18,098 bases of DNA from an uncultured Anaerovibrio sp. (GCA_934196075.1 CAKPVW010000041.1:1-18098), one strand, 5' to 3'. Counted from the stretch's first letter, positions 1-6,620 are shown. The notes: generated by a model from the letters alone, not told the origin. A program made the numbers and translations.

Positions 1-144
1 GTGAATTGGCTCAGCGACAAGCGGTATCTCTGCGTAAGGATAAACTATCAGGCAGGGTCATTTAGCCGACAGAGCAACAGTCGTTATGACCGCAGGCTGT
101 CTCTCGAAAAACCTGAGGTGTATAGCTCTACAAATCAGAATTTA
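1..144. other. Unassigned left-edge sequence
   Basis: I recognise no gene here. One + frame is open from base 3 to a TAG at 63-65 and would give a C-terminal tail ending in KLSGRVI. That could be the last 20 residues of a gene cut by the window edge, but it is too short to assign. A GTG-initiated frame from base 1 runs to 207, through the promoter at 145-173, so it is probably not real. A GACAG/CTGTC pair could form a weak hairpin between about 67 and 112. Confidence 0.3.
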
Positions 145-173
145 TTGCACACAATTGAGGTTTGTAGTATAAT
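145..173 (+). promoter_or_regulatory. Promoter of the antitoxin-like small RNA
   Basis: TTGCAC at 145-150, a 17-base spacer, and a perfect TATAAT at 168-173 make a near-consensus sigma-A promoter. Transcription would start near base 180. No ribosome-binding site or credible reading frame follows before the hairpin at 228-270, so the product is most likely a short non-coding RNA. Confidence 0.7.
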
Positions 174-179
174 AAACAT

Positions 180-275
180 AAAGAAAGTGCTACCGATAGA
201 CGGTTAGCCCTCAATTTTAAAGTAGTTGAAAATAACCGTTCAAGATTGGTGGCTTGGGGCGGTTATTTTCTTTTG
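180..275 (+). ncRNA. Candidate antitoxin small RNA (about 95 nt), convergent with the small peptide gene
   Basis: This RNA is predicted from the promoter at 145-173 and the strong hairpin plus T-run at 228-275. It starts with AGTGCTACC (186-194) and CGGTTAGCCCTC (201-212). The same two blocks occur in the same order at the start of the opposing minus-strand transcript (489-481 and 469-458). The segment 191-207 can fold into a small 5' stem. The 3' half is complementary to the end of the peptide mRNA (last codons and terminator), the usual arrangement of cis-encoded type I antitoxins. Function is inferred; start and end are predicted to within a few bases. Confidence 0.5.
228..275. terminator. 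Bidirectional terminator shared by small RNA and peptide mRNA
   Basis: GAAAATAACCG at 228-238 is the exact complement of CGGTTATTTTC at 260-270. Inside it, TTCAAG pairs with CTTGGG with one bulged G. On the + strand a TTTTCTTTT stretch follows; on the minus strand the arm itself ends in a T-rich run. It lies where the two transcripts converge and overlaps the stop codon of the peptide gene. Confidence 0.75.
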
Positions 276-367
276 TGAATATCCTTGCCAAGTTGGTAGC
301 CAAAAGCTATACAGGCGATAGCAACTCCCAAAAGAGTCACAAAAATGCCAATAATATCCAAGGACAA
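263..367 (-). CDS. Putative type I toxin-like small membrane peptide (34 aa)
   Basis: The minus-strand frame starts at TTG (367-365) and ends at TAA (265-263). It encodes a peptide beginning MSLDIIGIFVTLLG and ending GYQLGKDIHKRK. Residues 5-23 are a single hydrophobic span; the tail is polar and basic. Ahead of the start lies GGAGGGGGTGA, a very strong Shine-Dalgarno sequence, about 4 bases away. The upstream frame has no ATG or GTG. Short length, one span, charged tail, convergent small RNA and common terminator all match holin-like/Fst-like/TxpA-like type I toxins, which damage the cell membrane when over-expressed. I cannot name the family, and expression is unproven. The alternative is a small membrane protein of another role. 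Confidence 0.6.
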   Translation of the reverse strand: MSLDIIGIFVTLLGVAIACIAFGYQLGKDIHKRK

Positions 368-415
368 AGAATCACCCCCTCCGCAATAGGATGACCGCTT
401 AAGCCTACGGCCTCA

Positions 416-442
416 TTTTGGAGGGTAAGAATCCCTCCAAAA
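416..442. promoter_or_regulatory. Perfect stem-loop in the toxin mRNA leader with an anti-Shine-Dalgarno arm
   Basis: TTTTGGAGGG at 416-425 and CCCTCCAAAA at 433-442 form a perfect 10-bp inverted repeat with a 7-base loop. In the minus-strand mRNA the arms read TTTTGGAGGG then CCCTCCAAAA, about 50 bases before the toxin start. The CCCTCC arm can pair with its own partner or with the toxin's GGAGGG ribosome site. It could therefore be a switch that hides the start site, as known for type I toxin mRNAs. That role is inference. Confidence 0.5.
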
Positions 443-495
443 ACGCAAAAACGCTCAGAGGGCTAACCGCCTACCGTTATGGTAGCACTGCGTTC

Positions 496-540
496 ATTAT
501 AACCCCTAGATTATTCAAAGAAAATGCCCTTGCATTTTCT
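496..540 (-). repeat. 45-bp promoter-bearing repeat, copy A (drives toxin mRNA)
   Basis: Read on the minus strand, this segment matches bases 3505-3549 (+) at 42 of 45 positions. It consists of a small palindrome (AAAATGC…GCATTTT), then CTTTGAATAAT, TAGGGG and TATAAT at 501-496. The TATAAT lies about 7 bases before the start of the shared 5' sequence of the toxin mRNA, so it is probably the -10 box. The -35 region at normal spacing (TTTTCT) is poor, which may mean an activator is needed or that the palindrome is an operator. Confidence 0.65.
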
Positions 541-546
541 TTCAAT

Positions 547-646
547 GGGGTTTCGACGAGGGTGGAGATATTAGCTCCATCCTGTCATTAGCACAGCCTC
601 CCGTCACCTATAGAGGTGGGGAACATCGGACACCTCGTTATACCCT
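547..646. ncRNA. Branched-hairpin region, possible structured RNA
   Basis: The sequence can fold into three hairpins closed by one helix. The closing helix is GGGT/ACCC (548-551 with 642-645) plus ACGAGG/CCTCGT (556-561 with 633-638). Inside are a hairpin at 561-582 with one bulge, a short one at 582-596, and CACCT-ATAG-AGGTG at 605-618 extended by CCC/GGG. Folding works on either strand. On the + strand a terminator follows at 682-722; on the minus strand it lies upstream of the toxin promoter. I do not recognise a known RNA family. It could also be the folded end of a mobile element. Confidence 0.35.
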
Positions 647-681
647 ATGGCTATAGATGATAGCAAGGGAATTGTAATTGA

Positions 682-722
682 CCGCTCAAGAAATGAGACG
701 CTTGAGGCGGTTATTTTCTTTT
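682..722 (+). terminator. Factor-independent terminator, homologous to the one at 228-275
   Basis: CCGCTCAAG (682-690) pairs with CTTGAGGCGG (701-710) with one bulged G, followed by TTATTTTCTTTT. The 3' arm and T-run match the terminator at 228-275 except for one base, including the bulged G, so the two are probably duplicates. On the minus strand the bases past it spell codons for NINKRK-stop, like the DIHKRK-stop end of the small peptide, but an in-frame TAA just before them rules out an intact second copy. Confidence 0.75.
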
Positions 723-723
723 A

Positions 724-752
724 TTGATATTTTAAGTCAACTTATGTATAAT
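724..752 (+). promoter_or_regulatory. Upstream promoter (P1) for ecfA1-ecfA2-ecfT
   Basis: TTGATA at 724-729, a 17-base spacer and TATAAT at 747-752 form a near-consensus sigma-A promoter directly after the terminator at 682-722. It would give a leader of about 130 bases before ecfA1. I see no known riboswitch in that leader, only a small TCCTG/CAGGA hairpin at about 851-865. Confidence 0.65.
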
Positions 753-757
753 ATTGG

Positions 758-786
758 TTGACAATATATACACCTGGGGCTATGGT
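758..786 (+). promoter_or_regulatory. Downstream promoter (P2) for ecfA1-ecfA2-ecfT
   Basis: A perfect TTGACA at 758-763 stands 17 bases from TATGGT at 781-786. Its -35 box lies at the predicted start of P1 transcripts, so the two promoters are tandem and close. The -10 box is weaker than that of P1. Confidence 0.55.
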
Positions 787-889
787 AGAGCCTGTGGTGG
801 TTTTGAGAAGTTTTTCAGTATGATTTGGCGGTTTCCAAGATGAATCAGACTCCTGTTTGTCAGGAAGGCAGTCAATCCAAGAGGATATT

Positions 890-1726
890 ATGGCTTTTAT
901 TGAATGTAAAAATCTATCTCATGTGTATAACAAGGGATTGGAAAATGAATATCAGGCTTTGAAGGATATTAATCTTCAGATTAATAAGGGAGAATTTGTT
1001 ACTATCCTTGGCACCAATGGTTCCGGTAAATCAACCCTAGCCAAGCATTTTAATGCCCTGTTGCAGCCTACTGCTGGACAGTGCTTGGTGGAAGGGATGG
1101 ACACGGCTGATGAAAAGCATCTCTGGGATATTCGGAGCAAGGTAGGCATGGTTTTTCAGAATCCAGATAACCAGATTATTGCTGCCATTGTGGAGGATGA
1201 TGTAGGTTTTGGGCCAGAGAATATCGGCATGGAGCCTCACGAGATTCGCAGGCGGGTAACAGCTGCTCTGAAAGCGGTAAATATGGAGGAATTCCGTCAT
1301 TTTGCTCCACATTTGCTTAGTGGCGGTCAAAAGCAGAGGATTGCCATAGCCGGAGCATTGGCTATGAACACAGAATGTTTGGTACTGGATGAACCAACAG
1401 CCATGCTGGATCCCATAGGACGTCAGGAGGTAATCTCCACAGTACAGCGTTTGAATCAACAGCAGGGGATTACGGTTATTAATATTACTCATTTTATGGA
1501 GGAAGCGGCTCTTTCCGATAGGGTACTGGTTATGAAGCAGGGAGAGCTGGTGCAGGAAGGCAAGCCGGAGGAGATTTTTCAGAATATTGAGGCCATGAAA
1601 AAGCTGGGCTTGGATGTGCCAGTGGCTACGGAGCTGGCCTATAGATTGCAGAAAAAAGGATTGTCCATAAACAAGGCTATTACCAATCAGGAGGCATTAA
1701 TAGAAGCATTATGTCAATTGAAATAA
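890..1726 (+). CDS. ecfA1: ECF transporter ATPase EcfA1
   Basis: This is one of the two ATP-hydrolysing subunits of an energy-coupling factor transporter for vitamins or metal ions, acting on the cytoplasmic face with EcfA2 and EcfT. The 278-residue product has an ABC core: Walker [10 protein letters not shown] (41-49), Q-loop Q90, signature LSGGQ (143-147), Walker B LVLDEP (164-169) and switch histidine H201. I chose the ATG at 890 because GAGG lies 5 bases ahead and [13 protein letters not shown] is the usual family start; an in-frame TTG at 857 would add 11 unlikely residues. It overlaps ecfA2 by 16 bases, indicating coupled translation. No substrate-binding S component is adjacent, as in group II ECF systems. 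Confidence 0.95.
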   Translation: MAFIECKNLSHVYNKGLENEYQALKDINLQINKGEFVTILGTNGSGKSTLAKHFNALLQPTAGQCLVEGMDTADEKHLWDIRSKVGMVFQNPDNQIIAAIVEDDVGFGPENIGMEPHEIRRRVTAALKAVNMEEFRHFAPHLLSGGQKQRIAIAGALAMNTECLVLDEPTAMLDPIGRQEVISTVQRLNQQQGITVINITHFMEEAALSDRVLVMKQGELVQEGKPEEIFQNIEAMKKLGLDVPVATELAYRLQKKGLSINKAITNQEALIEALCQLK

Positions 1727-2589
1727 AGAATCTCAAGCATATATATATGCCCAGAACGCCCTATGAGCGCTTGGCCTTGGATGATGTGAATCTCGTTATT
1801 CCCGAAGGAAAGATTACGGCTATTGCTGGTCATACCGGTTCTGGTAAATCAACTTTAATTCAGCATCTTAATGGCCTGTTGGAGTCAGCTGAGGGGCAGG
1901 TCTTGGTGGATGGAGTAAGCGTTACAGGCAAGAAGCCTGAAAACAAAAAAGCCCGTCGTTCTGTAGGGATGGTGTTCCAATATCCAGAGCATCAGCTGTT
2001 TGAGGAAACAGTAGCAAAGGATATTGCCTTTGGGCCACTAAACTATGGTTGCAGCGAGGAGGAAATCCAGCAAAGGGTAAAGGCAGCCATGGATTTTGTC
2101 AAGCTGGATTATGATACCTACAAAGACCGTTCTCCTTTTCAGCTGAGCGGTGGTCAGATGCGGCGAGTGGCTATTGCCGGGGTAGTAGCTTTGGAAACCC
2201 CTTATCTGGTTTTGGATGAGCCTACGGCAGGTCTTGATCCCGTAGGGCGGGAGGAGCTGATGGCTGGCATTGTCAAGTTGCACAAAAAAAAGAACAATAC
2301 GGTTATTATGGTTTCTCATAGTATGGACGATATAGCAAGGTTTGCCGATCATGTTATCATTATGGCACATGGACGAGTATTGTTGGAGGGGACACCGGCT
2401 CAGGTATTCAGCCGAGAGGATTTTATCCATCAGGCAGGGCTGGAAGTACCTAGAGTAACAGCCATAGTCAAGGCACTCAAGGCTGCAGGGGTGGCTGTTG
2501 ATACAGATGTATATACTATGGAGGCAGCAGTCAAAGCTATTTGGCAGGCCCTGTCCAAGAAAAAAGCTGGAGGTGCTGGCAAATGCTGA
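1711..2589 (+). CDS. ecfA2: ECF transporter ATPase EcfA2
   Basis: This is the second ATPase of the ECF module and pairs with EcfA1. The 292-residue product has Walker [10 protein letters not shown] (40-48), the Q-loop in VFQYPEHQ, signature LSGGQMRR, Walker [13 protein letters not shown] and a switch histidine in MVSHSMDD. The [13 protein letters not shown] stretch is typical of EcfA2, whereas EcfA1 has FQNPDNQ. The start ATG lies inside the end of ecfA1 and the stop overlaps the ecfT start, so all three are one operon. No key residue is missing. Confidence 0.95.
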   Translation: MSIEIKNLKHIYMPRTPYERLALDDVNLVIPEGKITAIAGHTGSGKSTLIQHLNGLLESAEGQVLVDGVSVTGKKPENKKARRSVGMVFQYPEHQLFEETVAKDIAFGPLNYGCSEEEIQQRVKAAMDFVKLDYDTYKDRSPFQLSGGQMRRVAIAGVVALETPYLVLDEPTAGLDPVGREELMAGIVKLHKKKNNTVIMVSHSMDDIARFADHVIIMAHGRVLLEGTPAQVFSREDFIHQAGLEVPRVTAIVKALKAAGVAVDTDVYTMEAAVKAIWQALSKKKAGGAGKC

Positions 2590-3383
2590 CAGATATTACC
2601 TTGGGGCAATATTTCCCCGGTGACTCCCTGCTGCATCGCATGGATGCCAGAGTCAAGATTATCCTATTATTTTTCTACATTGTAGGGATTTTCCTCTTTG
2701 ACAATAATATATGTTATGGGTTGAATACGGCCTTGGCCTTGTTGCTGGTTTTTCTTTCCCAGGTATCGCCTCGTATGGTGTTGAAATCCCTAAAGCCACT
2801 GTGGTGGATTTTGATATTGACCTTTATTATTCAAATTTTTACTGTACCTGGAGAGGTGCTGTTGAAGCTATGGGTATTTAATATAACCTATGAGGGTTTG
2901 ATAAAAGGTTTTCTCATCAGTTTGCGATTGGTATTGTTAATAGGTGTATCTTCTCTGTTGATGTTGACCACTTCGCCTTTGATGCTGACAGATGCTTTGG
3001 AATCCCTCTTTAGACCTTTGAAGAGATTTGGTTTTCCTGCACATGAGCTGGCTATGATGATGACTATTGCCCTCAGATTTATTCCCACCCTTATGGAAGA
3101 AACGGACAAGATTATCAAGGCACAGAAATCCCGTGGCTCAGATATTGGGGATGGAAATTTCTTGGCCAAGGCCAAAAGCATGGTGCCTATATTGGTGCCG
3201 TTGTTTATCTCGGCTTTTCGTCGTGCTGATGATTTGGCTATGGCTATGGAAGCTAGAAGCTACCATGGAGGAGAGGGCCGTACCCGTATGAAGGCTATGC
3301 GGCTGCACAATATTGATGGCAGGGCTATCGTGATTATGGGGTTATATATGATTATTTGTGGTACAGTATATTTTATGATGTAA
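2583..3383 (+). CDS. ecfT: ECF transporter membrane component EcfT
   Basis: EcfT is the integral-membrane scaffold linking the two ATPases to exchangeable substrate-binding S proteins. The 266-residue product has hydrophobic spans at roughly 24-60 (two), 75-95, 107-130 and at the C-terminus (about 243-266). Two coupling motifs, KSRGSD near residue 184 and MEARSY near 222, match the two X-R-X motifs that contact EcfA1 and EcfA2. I chose ATG at 2583: GGAGGT stands 8 bases ahead, and it overlaps the ecfA2 stop by 7 bases. An upstream in-frame ATG at 2541 would add 14 residues that read through the ecfA2 tail. A terminator follows directly. Confidence 0.93.
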   Translation: MLTDITLGQYFPGDSLLHRMDARVKIILLFFYIVGIFLFDNNICYGLNTALALLLVFLSQVSPRMVLKSLKPLWWILILTFIIQIFTVPGEVLLKLWVFNITYEGLIKGFLISLRLVLLIGVSSLLMLTTSPLMLTDALESLFRPLKRFGFPAHELAMMMTIALRFIPTLMEETDKIIKAQKSRGSDIGDGNFLAKAKSMVPILVPLFISAFRRADDLAMAMEARSYHGGEGRTRMKAMRLHNIDGRAIVIMGLYMIICGTVYFMM

Positions 3384-3389
3384 TATTTT

Positions 3390-3425
3390 ATCTCCCGACT
3401 TGGTGGCAGGTTGGGAGATTTTTTT
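3390..3425 (+). terminator. Terminator after ecfT
   Basis: ATCTCCCGAC pairs with GTTGGGAGAT (one G-U pair) around a 10-base loop and is followed by an unbroken T-run. It starts a few bases past the ecfT stop and ends the ecf operon, so truA needs its own promoter. Confidence 0.85.
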
Positions 3426-3504
3426 GACCAAGGGAATATGCTAGAGAAAAGGCAATAATCTTTTCTTTGCGGAGCAGAGAGGATATAACGAGGTGTTCCC
3501 AATG

Positions 3505-3549
3505 AAAAAATGCAAAGGCATTTTCTTTGAATAATGTAGGGGTTATAAT
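3505..3549 (+). repeat. 45-bp promoter-bearing repeat, copy B (upstream of truA)
   Basis: This matches 540-496 (minus strand) at 42 of 45 bases. It has the AAAATGC…GCATTTT palindrome at 3508-3521, then CTTTGAATAAT, TAGGGG and TATAAT (3544-3549). A further 13-base match, TATAACGAGGTGT, lies at 3484-3496 and at 642-630 on the minus strand. In copy A, 89 bases with hairpins separate the two blocks; here only 8 bases do. The TATAAT is 43 bases ahead of truA and is its likely -10 box, with a poor -35 (TTTTCT). Confidence 0.65.
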
Positions 3550-3591
3550 AATACCAATGAGTAAATATTTAGTATGATATAGGGGGATGAA

Positions 3592-4365
3592 ATGAAGCCG
3601 GAACATAAAGAGATAATGAAAGCTCGTAGACGCAATATCAGGTTAACCGTGTCCTATGATGGCACAGCATATAATGGTTTTCAGAGACAGAATCCGCCAC
3701 AGGTGGCGGTGCAGAATGTGTTGGAGGAAAAGCTGCAGCAGGTATGTGGTGACACCATAGAGCTGGCGGCCTCTGGGCGCACAGATGCGGGGGTTCATGC
3801 TCTGGGGCAGGTGGTAAATTTTTTTACCGATGGCAGGATTCCTGTGGACAAATTGCCCCGGGCGGTTAATAGTATTTTGCCACCAGATATTGTGGTGTTG
3901 GAGGCAACAGAGGCTGATAGGGATTTTTCTGCTAGGCATAGTGCCAAAAGCAAGACTTATATTTATCGGATTTTGCAGGGATATATTCCAGACCCCTTTG
4001 AGCGAAACTACAGCTGGAATATTCGCAAGGAGCTGGATTTGGAGGCTATGAAGGTCTGCTTGGCTATGTTAGAGGGTACCCATGATTTCAGTTCCTTTAG
4101 GGCAGCTGGTGGACCGCCTGTTAGTCCAGTGCGGACTATTTATGAGGCTGGGCTGAAGCAGCAGGGACGGATTGTGGAGCTAAGTTTTTTTGCCAATGGT
4201 TTTTTATATCATATGGTGAGAAATCTAGTGGGTACTTTGGCCAATGTGGGGTTGGGCTGGACCAGTGTAGAGAGATTCAAGGAAATTATGGACTCTTTGG
4301 ATAGAAATCAGGCCGGAGCCACGGCTCCTGCTCAGGGCCTCTATTTATATAAAGTGAATTATTAA
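3592..4365 (+). CDS. truA: tRNA pseudouridine(38-40) synthase TruA
   Basis: TruA converts uridines 38, 39 and 40 in the tRNA anticodon arm to pseudouridine in the cytoplasm. The 257-residue product shows the N-terminal VSYDGTAYNGFQRQ motif, catalytic Asp65 in GRTDAGVHA, the SKTYIYRI strand, and FLYHMVRNLVGTL near the C-terminus. The ATG at 3592 has AGGGGG 5 bases ahead; an in-frame ATG at 3616 is a possible shorter start. The stop overlaps the ribosome site of mazG (8-base gap), so the two are co-transcribed. In Bacillus truA also follows ecfT, but there the block lies downstream of rplQ. Confidence 0.95.
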   Translation: MKPEHKEIMKARRRNIRLTVSYDGTAYNGFQRQNPPQVAVQNVLEEKLQQVCGDTIELAASGRTDAGVHALGQVVNFFTDGRIPVDKLPRAVNSILPPDIVVLEATEADRDFSARHSAKSKTYIYRILQGYIPDPFERNYSWNIRKELDLEAMKVCLAMLEGTHDFSSFRAAGGPPVSPVRTIYEAGLKQQGRIVELSFFANGFLYHMVRNLVGTLANVGLGWTSVERFKEIMDSLDRNQAGATAPAQGLYLYKVNY

Positions 4366-4373
4366 GGAGAAAC

Positions 4374-5828
4374 ATGATGAACACAATTAAAGTTATCGGC
4401 TTAGGGCCAGGAGATTTTGGCTATATTACCTTGGAATGTTGGGAATTAATGAAGGAGGCCCAGAATCTTTATCTGCGCACTGCCAAGCATCCAACTGTGC
4501 CCATGCTGCAGCAGAGAGGCATTACCTTTGCCACCTATGACAGCTTTTACGAGGAAGCGGAGGATTTTGCCCATCTTTATGAGAAGATTGCCAAGGATAT
4601 TGTGGACAAAGCATTGTCTGGCATGGATATAGTTTATGCTGTGCCGGGTAGTCCTATGGTAGCAGAAAAAACAGTGGTCCTTCTGCGTCAGCTGGCAGCA
4701 GAGCAGAAGGACAAAATCCAGCTGGAAATTCTGCCTGGCATGAGCTTTGTAGAGGTGCTTTATGGCAAATTGGGCATAGATCCTATTGATGGCCTTACCA
4801 TTATAGATGCGGAGGATTTTGAACAGCTGCCTGTGGATATGCCTACTGGACTAGTGGTGACTCAGGTCTATAATCAGCAGATTGCGTCTGATACCAAGCT
4901 AAGTCTTATGGAAGCTTTGCCAGATGAATATCCTATTACATATATTCACAAGCTGGGGATGCCAGATGAATCCATTCGGGAGATTCCCCTTTATGAGTTG
5001 GACAGACAGCCGGATATAGACTATTTAACCAGTTTGTATATCAAGCCTTATCCTAGCAAAAAGGAGTTTGATCTGCAGCCATTGCAGGATATTATAAAAA
5101 CCCTGCGGGAGCCAGGAGGCTGTCCTTGGGATATTGCTCAGACTCACGAAAGCATTCGCAAAAATCTCATTGAGGAAACCTATGAGGTTTTGGAGGCCAT
5201 TGATTTGGAGGACTACGACCTGCTTTGCGAGGAGCTGGGGGATCTGTTGATGCAGGTAGTATTCCACGGCCGCATGGCAGAGGAAGCGGGAGCCTTCTCT
5301 ATGGAGGATGTGGTTCAAGGGGTGGTGGAGAAGCTGGTGCGCCGCCATCCCCATGTCTTTGGTCAGGTGCAGGCCTCTGATGCCGGAGCAGCTTTAGTTA
5401 GCTGGGAGGCTATGAAGAAGCTGGAGAAAAAGGAGCGTAAGCATATTCTGGATGGGGTACCAAAGGATTTGCCAGCACTGATGGCGGCTCAAAAGCTGCA
5501 ATCCAAGGCTGCCAAGGTAGGGTTTGATTGGCAGGAGCCAGATCCTGTATGGCAGAAAATCCAAGAAGAGCTGCAGGAGTTGGAGCAGGCTGTGAAGGAA
5601 GGGAAGCAGGCGCATATTGAGGAAGAGCTGGGAGATGTATTGTTCTCCGTGGTAAATCTCAGTCGTTTCTACAAGGTTGATAGCGAGTTAGCTTTGCTGG
5701 CTTGTTGTAAGAAATTCCGCCAGCGCTTTGAGTATGTGGAAAGCCGTGTTAATGCTCAGGGAGGAGATTGGAGCAAGTTCTCTCTGGAGCAGTTGGATGT
5801 TTACTGGAACGAAGCAAAAAAACAATAG
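4374..5828 (+). CDS. mazG: YabN-type fusion: SAM methylase-like domain plus nucleoside triphosphate pyrophosphohydrolase MazG
   Basis: The C-terminal MazG part hydrolyses nucleoside triphosphates to monophosphate and pyrophosphate. The 484-residue product begins with a tetrapyrrole-methylase-like domain (about 1-225; GLGPGD at 9-14, VPGSPMVAEKT near 90). Two MazG modules follow. The first has REPGGCPWD, EETYEV near 267 and EELGDLLMQVVFH near 285, the metal-binding acidic residues. The second, more degenerate module has EELGDVLFSVVN near 415. Length and layout match Bacillus YabN (about 490 residues). The function of the methylase-like half is not settled in the family. The start may be the ATG at 4374 or the next one at 4377, which has better spacing from AAGGAG. 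HU follows, a neighbourhood common in Firmicutes. Confidence 0.93.
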   Translation: MMNTIKVIGLGPGDFGYITLECWELMKEAQNLYLRTAKHPTVPMLQQRGITFATYDSFYEEAEDFAHLYEKIAKDIVDKALSGMDIVYAVPGSPMVAEKTVVLLRQLAAEQKDKIQLEILPGMSFVEVLYGKLGIDPIDGLTIIDAEDFEQLPVDMPTGLVVTQVYNQQIASDTKLSLMEALPDEYPITYIHKLGMPDESIREIPLYELDRQPDIDYLTSLYIKPYPSKKEFDLQPLQDIIKTLREPGGCPWDIAQTHESIRKNLIEETYEVLEAIDLEDYDLLCEELGDLLMQVVFHGRMAEEAGAFSMEDVVQGVVEKLVRRHPHVFGQVQASDAGAALVSWEAMKKLEKKERKHILDGVPKDLPALMAAQKLQSKAAKVGFDWQEPDPVWQKIQEELQELEQAVKEGKQAHIEEELGDVLFSVVNLSRFYKVDSELALLACCKKFRQRFEYVESRVNAQGGDWSKFSLEQLDVYWNEAKKQ

Positions 5829-5880
5829 CAGACTGAATTGGAGAAATTTGGAAAAAATCCGAAAAAATCATGGCTAAATT

Positions 5881-5909
5881 TTGCAAAATCCTAGTGTTTG
5901 TGGTATATT
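5881..5909 (+). promoter_or_regulatory. Promoter of the HU gene
   Basis: TTGCAA at 5881-5886, a 17-base spacer and TATATT at 5904-5909. The leader of about 70 bases contains a weak CGAGGGA…TCCCG pairing before the GAGGGGG ribosome site. No clear terminator separates mazG from it, so some read-through from mazG is possible. Confidence 0.65.
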
Positions 5910-5986
5910 GAAAGCAATTACCGAGGGAGTAAGCCTATATCGGCAGATTCCCGTGCAATTTTTAACTTTTTTGAGGGGGAAATGAC

Positions 5987-6295
5987 ATGAATAAGTCTGA
6001 GTTAATTGCTAAGGTTGCTGAGAAGGCCGGAGTTACCAAGAAGGATGCAGAGAAGGCTGTAGCAGGTATTTTTGCCAGCATTCAGGAAGCTCTTGTAGAA
6101 GGGGATAAGGTTCAGGTTATTGGCTTTGGTACTTTTGAGGTAAGAGAGAGAGCGGCTCGCACTGGTCGTAATCCACAGTCTGGGGAAGAGATTAAGATTC
6201 CAGCCGCTAAGAGCCCTGCTTTTAAGCCAGGTAAAGCTTTAAAGGATGCAGTTAATGTCAAGAAGGCTTCTAAAGGCAAGAAGAGCAAGAAATAA
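5987..6295 (+). CDS. hup: HU family DNA-binding protein with a lysine-rich tail
   Basis: HU is a nucleoid protein that binds and bends DNA as a dimer. The 102-residue product has [22 protein letters not shown], then the core [17 protein letters not shown] with the DNA-intercalating Pro63, then [16 protein letters not shown]. The usual HU ends at about residue 90; here an extra tail ending [11 protein letters not shown] adds about 11 mostly basic residues. GAGGGGG stands 7 bases ahead of the ATG. The gene has its own promoter and terminator, consistent with high independent expression. Confidence 0.95.
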   Translation: MNKSELIAKVAEKAGVTKKDAEKAVAGIFASIQEALVEGDKVQVIGFGTFEVRERAARTGRNPQSGEEIKIPAAKSPAFKPGKALKDAVNVKKASKGKKSKK

Positions 6296-6314
6296 TTTTC
6301 ATAGTTAGATAATG

Positions 6315-6352
6315 AACAGGAAGCAGCTAAAAGTAATGCTTCCTGTTTTTTT
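6315..6352 (+). terminator. Terminator after the HU gene
   Basis: AACAGGAAGCA (6315-6325) and TGCTTCCTGTT (6337-6347) form a perfect 11-bp stem with an 11-base loop, followed by a run of T. This is a textbook factor-independent terminator. Confidence 0.9.
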
Positions 6353-6543
6353 ATTTCCAGTGAAAAATTTTTTAAAATTATTCTGGTTTAAAATTGAGGA
6401 ATATTAGAGGTGTTTTTTATTATTTGCCGTGTAATCTGGCGAAGTGTGTTTATAGAAAATACAAAGGAACACTTTAAATGTACTAGCAAAGATTAATGAT
6501 ACACCGGGTAGGGTGTGCAATGAAAAAGCTGATATACAAGGGC
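6353..6543. other. AT-rich spacer between HU and the str operon
   Basis: No gene is supported here. A small ACACC/GGTGT hairpin lies at about 6500-6515. An ATG at 6520 opens only 12 codons and lacks a good ribosome site. rpoC, the usual neighbour ahead of rplGB in Bacillus, is absent. Confidence 0.4.
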
Positions 6544-6572
6544 TTGACAAAGGTTTAGAGGGGTGATATTAT
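6544..6572 (+). promoter_or_regulatory. Promoter of the str operon
   Basis: A perfect TTGACA at 6544-6549 stands 17 bases from TATTAT at 6567-6572, placing the start near 6579, about 40 bases ahead of rplGB. It gives the str genes a promoter of their own, which fits their separation from rpoBC here. Confidence 0.7.
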
Positions 6573-6620
6573 ACTAATGCGCCTAAGTTATGGATGTTTT
6601 CGGGCGAAGGAGTGAGATGT

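Larger units (their letters stand above)
186..489. repeat. Inverted repeat giving both convergent RNAs the same 5' sequence
   Basis: The left arm is 186-212 (+) and the right arm is 458-489 (−). AGTGCTACC and CGGTTAGCCCTC are identical in both arms. The bases between differ but keep a CTACC…GGTAG-type stem in each transcript. Because the repeat is inverted in DNA, the two convergent RNAs carry the same sequence here, not complementary sequence. Confidence 0.75.

Noticed and set aside
1..207. A GTG-started + frame of 68 codons at the left edge
   Set aside because: It has no visible ribosome site, runs through a near-consensus promoter and into the small RNA, and resembles no family I know.
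145..540. Direct assignment of the small locus to the Fst/par family
   Set aside because: par has direct repeats that make the RNAs complementary; here the repeats are inverted, and the peptide matches Fst only in general character.
3481..3533. A short + frame reading through the truA-side repeat (…MKKCKGIFFE-stop)
   Set aside because: The other copy of the repeat has stops and a large length difference in the same frame, so the DNA, not a peptide, seems conserved.
6520..6558. A 12-codon frame starting ATG AAA AAG before the str promoter
   Set aside because: Too short, poor ribosome site, and it overlaps the -35 box of the str promoter.
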